A stretch of 48,314 bases of DNA from an uncultured Amphritea sp. (GTDB taxonomy: Bacteria > Pseudomonadota > Gammaproteobacteria > Pseudomonadales > Balneatricaceae), in NCBI RefSeq assembly GCF_937127095.1, contig NZ_CAKZLP010000002.1:1-48314 (forward strand), read 5' to 3'. The translations under genes and the position numbers were made by a program. Shown here one piece after another: positions 15,796 through 24,991 of this stretch (positions are counted from its first letter, which is position 1; every line of letters starts with the position of its first letter). The notes beneath the pieces are model-generated. The model searched no databases. It saw only the letters and a list, made by a program, of their open reading frames with translations, and was not told where the DNA came from.

Positions 15796-17949
15796 ATGAG
15801 CGGAAATGAATCACGTGTTAAAGCGGTTTACGAAATCACCACTGCAAAGCCGTTTGAAACCAAAATGACTGAGCCACTGAAAAAAATCTGGGCCTCTGAT
15901 GTCTTTGGCTTACAGCAAATGGAAGAGTCTCTTTCAAAATCTGCGTTTAAAGCGATTAAGAAGACCGTTCAAAACGGCGCAGAGTTAGATACTGCGGTGG
16001 CTGATGTTGTTGCTGCGGCGATGAAAGACTGGGCGATGTCTCGAGGCGCTAAGTTCTTTTCTCACATCTTCTACCCGATGACCAATGCGACTGCAGAGAA
16101 ACACGATGGTTTTGTTGTAACCAACTCAGATGGCGGCGCAATCACCGAATTTACCGGCAGCTTGCTGATCAAAGGCGAGCCTGACGGTTCTTCATTCCCG
16201 AACGGCAGCCTGCGTATGACCAATGCTGCCCGCGGCTATACTGCCTGGGATCCAACCAGCCCTGCCTATATCATGCACACCGCTAATGGCGCTGTGCTGA
16301 TGATTCCAAGCGTCTTTATGTCATGGACTGGCGAAGCGCTGGATAAGAAAATCCCGCTACTGCGCTCTAATGCAGCAATGGATAAAGCCGCCAGGAAAGT
16401 ACTCTCCCTGATGGGCGAAACTGAGATCGCAACCCTGAACTCCAGCTGTGGTGCAGAGCAGGAATACTTCCTGGTTGATGAACTATTTGCCAATACCCGC
16501 CCCGACCTGCTGTTAGCTGGCAGAACCCTGTTTGGTGCTTCCCCTGCTAAGGGTCAGCAGTTCGATGATCACTATTTTGGTGCAATCCCCGAACGTGTTC
16601 AGGTATTTATGCAAGACCTGGAGGACAAACTCTACCGTCTGGGCATCCCGGCTAAAACTCACCACAATGAAGTAGCACCCGGACAGTTTGAAATTGCGCC
16701 CTACTTTGAAGCCGCTAACGTTGCCTCTGACCACCAGCAACTGCTGATGACGCTGCTGAAGAAAACCGCTAAAGAACATGGCTTTGCCTGCCTGTTACAC
16801 GAAAAACCATTTGCCGGTGTGAATGGTTCCGGTAAGCATGTTAACTGGTCTGTCGGTAACGCCACTCAGGGTAACCTGCTGGACCCAGGCTGCACACCGA
16901 ATGAGAACCTGAACTTCCTGCTCTTTTGTGGTGCAGTAATCCGCGGCGTGCACAAATTTGGACCACTGCTGCGTGCAGCGATCGCATCTGCAGCCAACGA
17001 CCACCGTTTAGGGGCTAACGAAGCACCTCCGGCAATCCTGTCAGTCTATCTGGGCAGTCAGCTGGAAAAAGTATTCGACGACATTAAAACCGGCGAACTG
17101 CATGTTCCAACCACTGGCGGCCTGATGGATCTGGGTCTGTCACAAATTCTGAAATTTGAACGCGATCCAGGCGACCGTAACCGTACCTCTCCATTCGCAT
17201 TTACCGGTAACCGTTTCGAGTTCCGTGCGGTGGGTTCTTCTCAGTCTGTTTCCGGACCGCTGGTCGCAATGAACACCATGCTGGCGGACTCTCTGGAGTG
17301 GATTGCTGAGAAACTGGAAGCTGAACTGGCAAAAGATTCTGACAAAGCAGCGGCAGTATTCGCAGTACTGCAAGAACTGATGCAGCTGCATGGTAATGTT
17401 GTCTTTGGCGGCGACGGTTACTCTGCTGAATGGCACAAAGCGGCGGTCGAAGAACGCGGCCTACAAAACATTCCAACGACAGCAGATGCGCTGCCAGCGT
17501 TCAAATCACCTGAAGTCATTGAACTGTTTGCTAAGACCGGCGTTCTGACTCCAGTAGAACTGGCCAGCCGTTTTGAGGTATATGCCGAGCAGTATGTGCT
17601 GTCAATTGAGGTTGAAGCTAAGCTGGTTTCAGAAATGGCGACTACCATTATCTATCCAGCTGCTATCAACTACCTGTCCAGCATCGCCTCTACCGGTATT
17701 AAGCTGGATTACTCACCTGCCGGTGCTGTCGCTGAAACCGCGAGTGCGATGATGGCTTCCGTTGAAAAGCTGAACACGGCACTGGAATCAGAACACTTTG
17801 AGTCCACCGAAGCGCATATGAGCTTCCTGGCTTCAACCGTTCGCGGCCTGATGGATGAGGTGCGAGCTTCAGCTGACAAGCTGGAAACACTGGTTGCCGA
17901 TGACCTGTGGCCGCTGCCAAAATACCGTGAGATGCTATTTATTAAGTAA
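15796..17949 (+). CDS. glnN: Glutamine synthetase type III
   Basis: ATP-dependent ligation of ammonia to glutamate. The length of 717 residues and the N-terminus (VFGLQQMEESLSK) mark the type III enzyme rather than the 470-residue type I. Visible catalytic segments: AEQEYFLVD (metal-binding Glu), HHNEVAPGQFEIAP, NGSGKHVNWS and NRTSPFAFTGNRFEFR. An AGAGGTAG ribosome binding site precedes the ATG. Upstream are an NtrC-like site and a partial sigma-54 element, suggesting nitrogen-limitation control. Transcribed alone and closed by a terminator. Confidence 0.95.
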   Translation: MSGNESRVKAVYEITTAKPFETKMTEPLKKIWASDVFGLQQMEESLSKSAFKAIKKTVQNGAELDTAVADVVAAAMKDWAMSRGAKFFSHIFYPMTNATAEKHDGFVVTNSDGGAITEFTGSLLIKGEPDGSSFPNGSLRMTNAARGYTAWDPTSPAYIMHTANGAVLMIPSVFMSWTGEALDKKIPLLRSNAAMDKAARKVLSLMGETEIATLNSSCGAEQEYFLVDELFANTRPDLLLAGRTLFGASPAKGQQFDDHYFGAIPERVQVFMQDLEDKLYRLGIPAKTHHNEVAPGQFEIAPYFEAANVASDHQQLLMTLLKKTAKEHGFACLLHEKPFAGVNGSGKHVNWSVGNATQGNLLDPGCTPNENLNFLLFCGAVIRGVHKFGPLLRAAIASAANDHRLGANEAPPAILSVYLGSQLEKVFDDIKTGELHVPTTGGLMDLGLSQILKFERDPGDRNRTSPFAFTGNRFEFRAVGSSQSVSGPLVAMNTMLADSLEWIAEKLEAELAKDSDKAAAVFAVLQELMQLHGNVVFGGDGYSAEWHKAAVEERGLQNIPTTADALPAFKSPEVIELFAKTGVLTPVELASRFEVYAEQYVLSIEVEAKLVSEMATTIIYPAAINYLSSIASTGIKLDYSPAGAVAETASAMMASVEKLNTALESEHFESTEAHMSFLASTVRGLMDEVRASADKLETLVADDLWPLPKYREMLFIK

Positions 17950-17986
17950 TAGCGTTTAAGATCTCACTCGCCCTTTCGGGGGCATC

Positions 17987-18022
17987 AAAAAAGCACTGAC
18001 CGCGAGGCCAGTGCTTTTTTAT
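17987..18022. terminator. Terminator after glutamine synthetase
   Basis: AAAAAAGCACTG (17987-17998) and CAGTGCTTTTTT (18009-18020) form a 12-bp stem flanked by A and T runs, so it can work for both glnN and the convergent GST gene. Confidence 0.9.
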
Positions 18023-18068
18023 TATTGGCGCTACCAATGTCAACAAACCCTAAGGAGGTGACTACAGC

Positions 18069-18674
18069 CTATGCGTAATACGATTTTATCTTCGGATCAC
18101 TGGTCACCCTATCAAGATGAGCAAGCAGTTCCGGGGCGCAGTCTTGTACCAGAGTTGCCGGAAGATGATCCAGCATGCCAGAACCCAACCACTGAACCAC
18201 AACAAACACTTTCAGATCAGCGATGGTTAAGCGGTTTTCGGCAAAATATTCCCCACCCTGTTTTATCAGACGCGCACCCAGCCATTTGAGGTAGGTAGTC
18301 AGCGGTCCGACTAACTGTTCGCGAGCGTTTCTCAGTGCTTCTCCGGTCATAGTCATTGTGGCCGATAGCTTATGACTGATATCTTCAACCACATCCATCA
18401 CCTCGTCACACAATAGTGCCTGATAATCATCCTCAGGATAGAGGCCCGCCTGCTTACCGAAATAGCGGCACAGGGCGTTGGACTGGGTAATCTGTTCACC
18501 ATTCAGCTCAACAACAGGTACCTGTCCAAAAGGTGTCCCCTTGCGCACCTCTGCAAACTCACTGAACTGAAAACGATAATCTTCAAAATCCTGACCAAGG
18601 CAGTGCAATGCCAGACGGATCGGCTCAGCCCGACCGCCATCAATGTCAAAATAGGTCACCTTAATCTTTTTCAT
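18069..18674 (-). CDS. Glutathione S-transferase (sigma/mu-like)
   Basis: 201 residues. The thioredoxin-like N-terminal domain has Y8 in VTYFDIDGGRAEPIRLAL, the glutathione-contact loop QVPVVEL, and QSNALCRYFGKQ, followed by an all-helical C-terminal domain. Tyr8 and the GRAEPIR motif resemble the sigma/alpha/mu group rather than bacterial beta GST. Cytosolic detoxification or glutathione conjugation is likely; the substrate is unknown. Monocistronic. Confidence 0.92.
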   Translation of the reverse strand: MKKIKVTYFDIDGGRAEPIRLALHCLGQDFEDYRFQFSEFAEVRKGTPFGQVPVVELNGEQITQSNALCRYFGKQAGLYPEDDYQALLCDEVMDVVEDISHKLSATMTMTGEALRNAREQLVGPLTTYLKWLGARLIKQGGEYFAENRLTIADLKVFVVVQWLGSGMLDHLPATLVQDCAPELLAHLDRVTSDPKIKSYYA

Positions 18675-18739
18675 GGGGAAACATCCTGATGTTTAACGGT
18701 GTGGTTTCGAACCCTCACAACAGAGAGGCCGGACTGCTC

Positions 18740-18778
18740 TTATAAAGCACTCTTACAAAGTACTTTTATAAAGTGCTC
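18740..18778. repeat. Three tandem 13-bp repeats upstream of the GST gene
   Basis: TTATAAAGCACTC, TTACAAAGTACTT and TTATAAAGTGCTC follow each other without spacing, 66 bp upstream of the GST start. This may be an operator array or simple slippage. Confidence 0.6.
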
Positions 18779-18939
18779 TGATGAACTCTTCTCATAGTCT
18801 ATACAGCTGAAAACATCGATGGCCTGTTGCTGTCACCGCGATTATCGGGGGGGCTTGACTGAAAAGCCGTTAATAAAATGAGATCGGTTGCTGAGCTTTA
18901 CGGAAACAGCCGAGTAGATTGTTATTATAACAGCCCTTA

Positions 18940-19851
18940 TCAAGCCCGCTCATCAAAGAGAAACCCTTCGCTGAAGAGCTTCTTAAATACACCCGCATCA
19001 ATCAATCGTTGGTTAATCTCTGCAAGTTTCTGATTCACTTCCGCAAGCTGCTTGTTGAAGTCCTGCATTTTTTCAGCCTGACCATCACTCTGCTCCTGCT
19101 GATCTTTAATACGATTTTGCAATTCCTCTGAACGACGCTCTTGCCTCAGCTTATCAGCTTCTTGCAAACTGCCGTTACCGCTTTCTGAGACCTGATTTTG
19201 TTGTGCTATATCTGCCCGTGCTTCAGCAGCCATTGCCGCTGCCCGGGCCGCTACCGCGCGATCCTGGGGTGAGGGTTCTGCAACAACAAGTGCAGCGCGA
19301 AGGATGACTGTAGCCTTCTCCAGAGTTGCTTGAGGGTCATTAGGCACCGGAGATGTATCGATACTGACTTCGCCACCCACCGCGTAGAGCCGGCCATCAG
19401 GTCCCCGCTGATACTCGAAGGTTGGCGCACCGGCATACTGCCCCCCTGCTGCAGCATGACTCAGTTCGTGCTGACGCACCTCCCGGTCACGGGCTGACAG
19501 CTCTTGCAACATCTGCTGCTCGTTACTCTGAAGATCTTGACTCTGTGCCTCTGTATTCCGGGGGGCTGTATTTTGGGAACCAGTGGCAGATGAATCATTG
19601 CTCGCGTCACGATTGAGTTTCTGTTCATCAGTATAGGATTCGGCTGAAACGCCTGCTGCTGGCGCATCAACGGGTTTTATTGAAGAGTTTTGCAGTGTTA
19701 CGGTTGTGGTAATGGATGGTGTAGCGGAAGAGCCGGTTGAGAGTGAAGAGGGCAAAGAAACACCCGATACCGCGGGTTGGTTTTTGCCGGCAGTATAGCT
19801 GGATTGGTATGTATTCAGCGCAAGTGAATTGGCAGCTAACGATAACTGCAT
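18940..19851 (-). CDS. SprA-related putative zinc metalloprotease
   Basis: About 303 residues. The central block from ELSARDREVRQHELSH through GPDGRLYAVGGEVSID is characteristic of the SprA-related family (PF12118); HELSH is a HExxH-type zinc site. The N-terminal third is low-complexity Ser/Thr/Ala, and the C-terminus is a Gln/Glu-rich helix, probably coiled coil (about 200-290). The ATG at 19851 is preferred over the GTG at 19860 because AGGAGGTGAGG sits at proper distance from the former and abuts the latter. The substrate is unknown; it neighbours a flagellar-rod-like small protein. Confidence 0.85.
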   Translation of the reverse strand: MQLSLAANSLALNTYQSSYTAGKNQPAVSGVSLPSSLSTGSSATPSITTTVTLQNSSIKPVDAPAAGVSAESYTDEQKLNRDASNDSSATGSQNTAPRNTEAQSQDLQSNEQQMLQELSARDREVRQHELSHAAAGGQYAGAPTFEYQRGPDGRLYAVGGEVSIDTSPVPNDPQATLEKATVILRAALVVAEPSPQDRAVAARAAAMAAEARADIAQQNQVSESGNGSLQEADKLRQERRSEELQNRIKDQQEQSDGQAEKMQDFNKQLAEVNQKLAEINQRLIDAGVFKKLFSEGFLFDERA

Positions 19852-19905
19852 CACCCTCACCTCCTGTAAGTTATCTCCGACTCCTTACTTCTGAAAACTG
19901 AGCTC

Positions 19906-19950
19906 AGAAACCAATGCTTTAGAAACCAATGCTCTAGAAACCAACGCTTT
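19906..19950. repeat. Three tandem 15-bp repeats
   Basis: Units starting AGAAACCAA at 19906, 19921 and 19936 (15 bp each, 1-2 differences), with a partial fourth at 19951, in the short gap between the SprA-related gene and the small flagellar-like gene. Confidence 0.75.
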
Positions 19951-20023
19951 AGAAAACCGATTGTTACAGCCCGCCTATTAAAGCACTTCGGTTCTTCAAA
20001 CAATTGTCTAAAAACGCTGCAAC

Positions 20024-20269
20024 TCAGGCCCGAACATCAATCAGAGTGCCCAAATTCCCATCCACAGACTGAACCACTTTAGTGGATGCAGCAACTGCGT
20101 TTTTTTCTACCGCCAGTTCAGCAATAGACTCGTTCATATCTCTGCCAGTGGCTTCTTCCGGAGTATTCGTTTTGCCTGAGCCGGCAATATCAGACGCCGC
20201 TTTTTGAACCCCATCCAGACCCCGATTGATGCCGAGGACCCCAGTACTCAGTGCTGAAGTAACATTCAT
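20024..20269 (-). CDS. Small protein resembling the C-terminal domain of flagellar rod/hook proteins
   Basis: 81 residues from the ATG at 20269, which follows TAGGTG; the 34 codons upstream in the open frame do not fit the family. The N-terminus (SALSTGVLGINRGLDGVQKAASDIAG) and C-terminus (MNESIAELAVEKNAVAASTKVVQSVDGNLGTL) echo the ends of FlgE/FlgG-type proteins, which form the coiled-coil assembly core, but the middle is missing. Role unknown; possibly an export-apparatus substrate or regulator. Confidence 0.7.
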   Translation of the reverse strand: MNVTSALSTGVLGINRGLDGVQKAASDIAGSGKTNTPEEATGRDMNESIAELAVEKNAVAASTKVVQSVDGNLGTLIDVRA

Positions 20270-20398
20270 AAACACACCTACTTTATTCACGCCTGCCTGC
20301 TGAACTGTTGCAGCAAGACTGACAAACGTTAACGGTATAAAACATCGTATCAAAAACTCATCAGACACCATTATAGCTCAGATAGGCATACAGGTCAT

Positions 20399-21091
20399 TT
20401 ATTGAACAATCAGTAATGGTTCTAAATCGATATATTTAGCTATATTCACGGCAGAATACTCCTCAATATGGGGTATCTCGCCCAATAATGGCGCCGACAG
20501 CATCGATTTAAGGGTTTCCAGATTTTCGTTATAACAACTCATTTCAGGTTCAGCCCGATTAGCAACCCAGCCTGCCAACCGTAGCCCGTCTTTGACAATC
20601 GCTTCAACAGTCAGCAGTGTATGACTGATACAGCCCAGCTTCATCCCCACCACCAGAATCACCGGGGTACGCAACAATTTTGGTATATCCGCCAGGGTCT
20701 GGCGGTTATTCAGCGGCACCCGCCAGCCACCAGCACCCTCAATAATCATAAAATCCGCGGGCTGCATCATCACGCCCCGGCAGAGTGCCGCTATGCGGTC
20801 TGCATCCAGACGACGCCCTGCCTGCTGTGCAGCAATATGGGGGGCGATGGGCGGTTCCAGCGCGATGGGATTTACCTGTTCATAACTCAGTTTTATGGAT
20901 GCAGTCTGCTGCAGTATCAGCGCATCACTGTTGCGTAATCCTGCTTCGGTCTGTTCGCATCCAGCAGCGATCGGTTTCACCGCGACAGTAGAGAAGCCGC
21001 GCTGATTAGCCGCTTCCAGCAACCCAGCCGAAACAACGGTTTTGCCGACATCAGTATCGGTTCCTGCAACAAAGAAAGTGCGCTTAGCCAT
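20399..21091 (-). CDS. bioD: Dethiobiotin synthetase BioD
   Basis: ATP-dependent closure of the ureido ring on 7,8-diaminopelargonate, the penultimate step of biotin synthesis. 230 residues with the P-loop GTDTDVGKT (about 9-17), the substrate lysine in VKPIAAGC, and EGAGGWRVPL. Last gene of bioB-F-H-C-D; it starts 5 bp after bioC ends. No strong terminator follows. Confidence 0.96.
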   Translation of the reverse strand: MAKRTFFVAGTDTDVGKTVVSAGLLEAANQRGFSTVAVKPIAAGCEQTEAGLRNSDALILQQTASIKLSYEQVNPIALEPPIAPHIAAQQAGRRLDADRIAALCRGVMMQPADFMIIEGAGGWRVPLNNRQTLADIPKLLRTPVILVVGMKLGCISHTLLTVEAIVKDGLRLAGWVANRAEPEMSCYNENLETLKSMLSAPLLGEIPHIEEYSAVNIAKYIDLEPLLIVQ

Positions 21092-21096
21092 TTAGC

Positions 21097-21882
21097 CTAT
21101 CCATTAATAAAGTCTCCGTAAAATACCTGGTAGGTCGCCGGCAGCATACCATCTGGCCGTCGAAACTGCTCATACGCCTGCTTAAAAGCGATCACTCGTG
21201 CTTTGCCGGTCAGGCCGTTCTGCCGGCCGGCACTGATATTGTGGGCACCAATCCCCTTTAGCTCAGCGGTCAGTTCACGCAATTGGTCGTACAGCAGCAA
21301 TTCTTCTGTTTCTATCAGACTGACTTTTTGCAGATGACGAGCTGCACAGGTCTGCAAGGCGGTATAACTGATAAAACGATTCACATGCTGATAGCTATCT
21401 ACTACTGACCAGGCGTCACGCAGTTCATGAAGGGTATTCGGTCCCAGCGTACTGAAAAGAAAACGCCCGCCAGGCTTCAATACCCGCGCAGCCTCACTAA
21501 ACAACGCCGCAAGATCTTCACACCATTGAATCGCCAGAGAGGAGAAGATCAGATCAACAGAGTTATCCGCCAGCGGCAGACTCTCAGCATCACCGCAGAG
21601 CCACAGCGTGTTCGGGGTTTCGCGTGTTTGACGGGCATACCTGAGCATCCCCTGAGCCAGATCGAGGCAGACCAGCTGCTGTGGTTTCACCTGTTCAGTC
21701 AGTAGCGGCGCAAAATAGCCGGTACCACACCCCAGGTCCATCACCACGTCGGCAGAGGATGGGGATATTTGAGCCAGCAGATTATGACCGATTCTGCGCT
21801 GCAACTGGGCAACGCTGTCATAACTCACCGCAGCACGGCTGAATGATTCTGCAATTTGAGGTTTGAGGAACTGAGCACTCAT
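21097..21882 (-). CDS. bioC: Malonyl-ACP O-methyltransferase BioC
   Basis: SAM-dependent methylation of malonyl-ACP (or malonyl-CoA), which disguises it as a primer for pimelate assembly by fatty-acid synthase. 261 residues with the SAM motif VVMDLGCGTGYFAP, then LCGDAESLPLADNSVD and LKPGGRFLFST. The start at 21882 overlaps the bioH stop as ATGA, which fixes it against the longer frame start at 21915. Confidence 0.95.
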   Translation of the reverse strand: MSAQFLKPQIAESFSRAAVSYDSVAQLQRRIGHNLLAQISPSSADVVMDLGCGTGYFAPLLTEQVKPQQLVCLDLAQGMLRYARQTRETPNTLWLCGDAESLPLADNSVDLIFSSLAIQWCEDLAALFSEAARVLKPGGRFLFSTLGPNTLHELRDAWSVVDSYQHVNRFISYTALQTCAARHLQKVSLIETEELLLYDQLRELTAELKGIGAHNISAGRQNGLTGKARVIAFKQAYEQFRRPDGMLPATYQVFYGDFING

Positions 21883-22646
21883 AGACAGAACGTCCGGATC
21901 CTCTCTGCCAAACACTGCGGCGCAGACAGAAAGCCGACATGGGACTGGCCCGCTAAAACATTAACGTCGGCCTTCGGCTGCAGCAGTGAGAGCGCACCCG
22001 CCATCGCTGCCGGGGCAAGCATGTCCTGATCACAGAGCAGGTGCAGCGAGGGATGTTCGGTGGCGTTATAAATGCTGCGGTAATCATCACGTAACAGCGC
22101 CAGACTGTCGACCAGCGCAGGTGGCGTCGGCGCGACCTCAGAGAGTATCTGCTTCAATGATTTCAGATCGGCACGAGCAGTGGAGCTACCCTGCACCTGG
22201 AGCATATTAAAACGTTGCAGGGTTTTAGCCGGATTCGCTGCCAGATCATCTTCAAACTGGCTATAGGTTGCCTCGTCCATACCAAAACACCAGTCAGGCC
22301 GCTCGACAAAGCAGGGGCTGGTGCCCAGAGTAATAAGCCCGCTGACCCGCTCAGGGTAACGCTGGGCGAACTCCATGGCGATAATGCCACCCAGAGACCA
22401 GCCAAGCCAGACCGCGGATGCAGGCGCAACCTCAGCGAGCAACCGGGTAACCGACGCCAGATCATAGCAACCGGGCAGACTCGCTGCGCTGCGGCCCAGT
22501 CCGGGGAGATCAATCAGGATGATGTGGAAATCCTGTTGCAGCTCGGGCAGCAGTGTGTACCAAACCCCGCTGTGCATACCCCAGCCATGCAAGAGTACCA
22601 GTGGTTGTCCCTGTGGATTACCCTGTTGCTGAGAATAAAGCATCAA
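21879..22646 (-). CDS. bioH: Pimeloyl-[ACP] methyl ester carboxylesterase BioH
   Basis: Alpha/beta hydrolase that removes the methyl group from pimeloyl-ACP methyl ester, ending the pimelate stage. 255 residues; oxyanion [10 protein letters not shown], nucleophile S84 in GWSLGG, acid in CDQDMLAP, and H236 in GQSHVGF, close to the E. coli positions. It overlaps bioF and bioC by 4 bp each (ATGA). Confidence 0.95.
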   Translation of the reverse strand: MMLYSQQQGNPQGQPLVLLHGWGMHSGVWYTLLPELQQDFHIILIDLPGLGRSAASLPGCYDLASVTRLLAEVAPASAVWLGWSLGGIIAMEFAQRYPERVSGLITLGTSPCFVERPDWCFGMDEATYSQFEDDLAANPAKTLQRFNMLQVQGSSTARADLKSLKQILSEVAPTPPALVDSLALLRDDYRSIYNATEHPSLHLLCDQDMLAPAAMAGALSLLQPKADVNVLAGQSHVGFLSAPQCLAERIRTFCL

Positions 22647-23812
22647 TCCGTCATTCCTGTCATCACCTCACCAAGCGCTTCCAGCAATCTATCTAACTGC
22701 TCATCAGTATGAGTCGCGCTGATGGTGACCCTTAAGCGGGCCGCACCCTGCGGCACGGTCGGTGGCCGAATAGCACCGATAAAGATCCCTTTCGCTTCCA
22801 GTGCCGCGCTAATCGCCATCGCCCGGTCAGCTTCGCCCACCAGAATCGGCTGTATCGGTGTCGGTGATGCCATCAGCGGCAACCCCAGCTGTTCGCAGCC
22901 GTTGCGGAAACGTTGAATCAGATGGCTGAGTTTTTCCCGGCGCCACTCCTCCTGTTGTAACAGCTTCAGGCTGACACGGGTTGCTGACGCGATAGCAGGC
23001 GACATGCTGGTGGTATAGATATAGGTGCGGGCATGCTGAATCAGGGTTTCAATCAGCTCTTCAGAACCGGCGACAAATGCGCCTGAGGTACCAAAGGACT
23101 TACCCAATGTACCAACTAAGATCTGCACCTGATCATTCCCCAGGCCAAAATGATCAACCGTCCCGCGCCCCTGCTTACCGATACAACCAAAACCGTGGGC
23201 ATCATCGACCATCACCCAGGCATTGTGGGCCGCAGAGGTTTTACAGATCGCAGGCAACTCAGCCAGATCGCCATCCATACTGAATACGCCGTCACAGACC
23301 ACCAGCTTACGCCTGGCTTCGGTACGTTGCAGACGGGTATTGAGATTGCCCGCATCATTATGCAGAAAGCGCTGAAAACGGGCCCCGCTGAGCAGCCCAG
23401 CATCCAGCAATGAAGCATGATTGACCCGGTCCTGAAACACCGCATCACGCTTATCCAGCAGGGCATTAACCGCACCAATATTGGCCATATAACCGGTGGA
23501 AAACAGCAATGCCCGGGGACGACCGGTAAACTCGGCTAGCTCCTCTTCAAGCGCGTGATGTGCCTGACTGTGGCCATTCACCAGATGTGAAGCGCCACCA
23601 CCGACACCATAGCTATCGGCCCCCCGTTTCAGGTCGGCGATCACGTCGGGATGGTTTGCCAGACCGAGATAATCGTTGGAACAGAATGCCAGACAGGCTT
23701 TGCCATCGACAATCACTTCAGGTGCCTGAGGGCTTTGTAAGATACGTCGCTGACGGTACAGCGACTGCTCTTTACGCGCCTGTAGTTCAGCGCTCAGCTG
23801 ATCAAAAGACAT
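22643..23812 (-). CDS. bioF: 8-amino-7-oxononanoate synthase BioF
   Basis: PLP enzyme condensing pimeloyl-ACP/CoA with L-alanine. 389 residues; [13 protein letters not shown], the HASLLDAG histidine region, DDAHGFG, and PLP lysine K238 in GTLGKSFG. Its stop overlaps the bioH start (ATGA). It begins 48 bp after bioB. Confidence 0.96.
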   Translation of the reverse strand: MSFDQLSAELQARKEQSLYRQRRILQSPQAPEVIVDGKACLAFCSNDYLGLANHPDVIADLKRGADSYGVGGGASHLVNGHSQAHHALEEELAEFTGRPRALLFSTGYMANIGAVNALLDKRDAVFQDRVNHASLLDAGLLSGARFQRFLHNDAGNLNTRLQRTEARRKLVVCDGVFSMDGDLAELPAICKTSAAHNAWVMVDDAHGFGCIGKQGRGTVDHFGLGNDQVQILVGTLGKSFGTSGAFVAGSEELIETLIQHARTYIYTTSMSPAIASATRVSLKLLQQEEWRREKLSHLIQRFRNGCEQLGLPLMASPTPIQPILVGEADRAMAISAALEAKGIFIGAIRPPTVPQGAARLRVTISATHTDEQLDRLLEALGEVMTGMTD

Positions 23813-23860
23813 GGTCAGATCCTATATGGGTTGCCTTTGACAGCCCGGCGGGAAGATTAA

Positions 23861-24913
23861 TCAGGCTTCGTAAAAGAACGACTCATCCTGCTGCTTGTGC
23901 AGAGTACTGATAATCGCCTGTTCCTGCGTTTCATCCGCTTCAGAGATCCGTTGCTCAGGGTTAATACCCAGACGCTTGAACAGCTGCAGGTCACGATGGG
24001 TTTCAGGGTTTGGCGTAGTCAGCAAACACTCACCATAGAATATTGAATTGGCCCCAGCCATAAAGGTCAGCGCCTGCATCTCATCACTCATGCTTTCACG
24101 ACCGGCAGAGAGGCGCACATGAGACTGTGGCATCATGATCCGGGCCACCGCGATGGTACGGATAAAGTCCAGATTATCCAGATCTTCAGCATTTTCCAGC
24201 GGCGTGCCTTTCACTTTAACCAGCATGTTAATGGGTACACTTTCCGGCTGTTGTGGCAGGTTTGCCAGTTGGCGCAACAGACCGATACGGTCGTTGGCCG
24301 TTTCACCCATACCCAGAATACCGCCGGAACAGATTTTCATGCCGGATTCCCGCACGTTGTGCAGGGTATCCAGACGATCCTGGTAGGTACGGGTAGTGAT
24401 AATTTTGTCGTAAAACTCAGGCGAGGTATCGAGGTTATGGTTGTAATAATCCAGACCGGCATCGGCCAGTTGATTCGCTTTATCCTCATCCAGCATCCCC
24501 AGGGTCATACAGGTTTCCAGACCCAGGGCCTTAACCCCTTTAACCATTTCGACAACATAAGGCATATCTTTATCCGCCGGATGCTTCCAGGCCGCGCCCA
24601 TGCAGAAACGGGTTGAGCCGCTCTGTTTGGCTTTCTTCGCCTTTTCCAGCACCGCGTCAACCTGCATCAGACGCTCTTTCTCAAGGCCGGTATTGTAGTG
24701 TCCACTCTGCGGGCAGTACTTACAGTCCTCCGGACAAGCACCGGTTTTAATCGACAACAGGGTGCTGACCTGAACTTCATTCGGATTAAAGAACTGGCGA
24801 TGCACCAGCTGGGCCTTAAACAACAGGTCATTAAATGGCAGACTGAATAGTGCCTGTACTTCCTGCTCGCTCCAGTCGTGTCGAATCTCTGTCTGGTGTT
24901 GTTGCATCGCCAT
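23861..24913 (-). CDS. bioB: Biotin synthase BioB
   Basis: Radical-SAM insertion of sulfur into dethiobiotin. 350 residues; the 4Fe-4S motif is C60-x3-C64-x2-C67 ([16 protein letters not shown]), and the 2Fe-2S ligands come from [22 protein letters not shown] and the arginine in RLSAGRE. First gene of the bio operon, divergent from comF with about 78 bp between them. A classical BirA operator (TTGTAAACC dyad) was not found there. Confidence 0.97.
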   Translation of the reverse strand: MAMQQHQTEIRHDWSEQEVQALFSLPFNDLLFKAQLVHRQFFNPNEVQVSTLLSIKTGACPEDCKYCPQSGHYNTGLEKERLMQVDAVLEKAKKAKQSGSTRFCMGAAWKHPADKDMPYVVEMVKGVKALGLETCMTLGMLDEDKANQLADAGLDYYNHNLDTSPEFYDKIITTRTYQDRLDTLHNVRESGMKICSGGILGMGETANDRIGLLRQLANLPQQPESVPINMLVKVKGTPLENAEDLDNLDFIRTIAVARIMMPQSHVRLSAGRESMSDEMQALTFMAGANSIFYGECLLTTPNPETHRDLQLFKRLGINPEQRISEADETQEQAIISTLHKQQDESFFYEA

Positions 24914-24969
24914 GTATATCCTGTATTAGGTCGAAAGATAAAGATTTTAGGGAAAGGCTAATTTTAATC

Positions 24970-24987
24970 TGACAGAAGGATCTGTCA
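24970..24987 (+). promoter_or_regulatory. Inverted repeat covering the comF ribosome binding site
   Basis: TGACAGA (24970-24976) and TCTGTCA (24981-24987) form a perfect 7-bp stem around AGGA, the only Shine-Dalgarno-like sequence before the ATG at 24992. It may mask translation initiation, or be an operator in the bioB/comF divergent region. Confidence 0.4.
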
Positions 24988-24991
24988 ACCT

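Noticed and set aside
18046..18060. Fragment of a 16S rRNA 3' end (CACCTCCTTA on the minus strand)
   Set aside because: Only 10 bases match; no further rRNA sequence around it.
18071..18289. 72-codon ORF antisense to the GST gene with a perfect TAAGGAGGTG upstream
   Set aside because: Entirely antisense to a well-supported gene, low-complexity composition; the strong Shine-Dalgarno match is probably chance, though striking.
24914..24991. BirA operator between bioB and comF
   Set aside because: No TTGTAAACC-type dyad; the only dyad is the short TGACAGA repeat.
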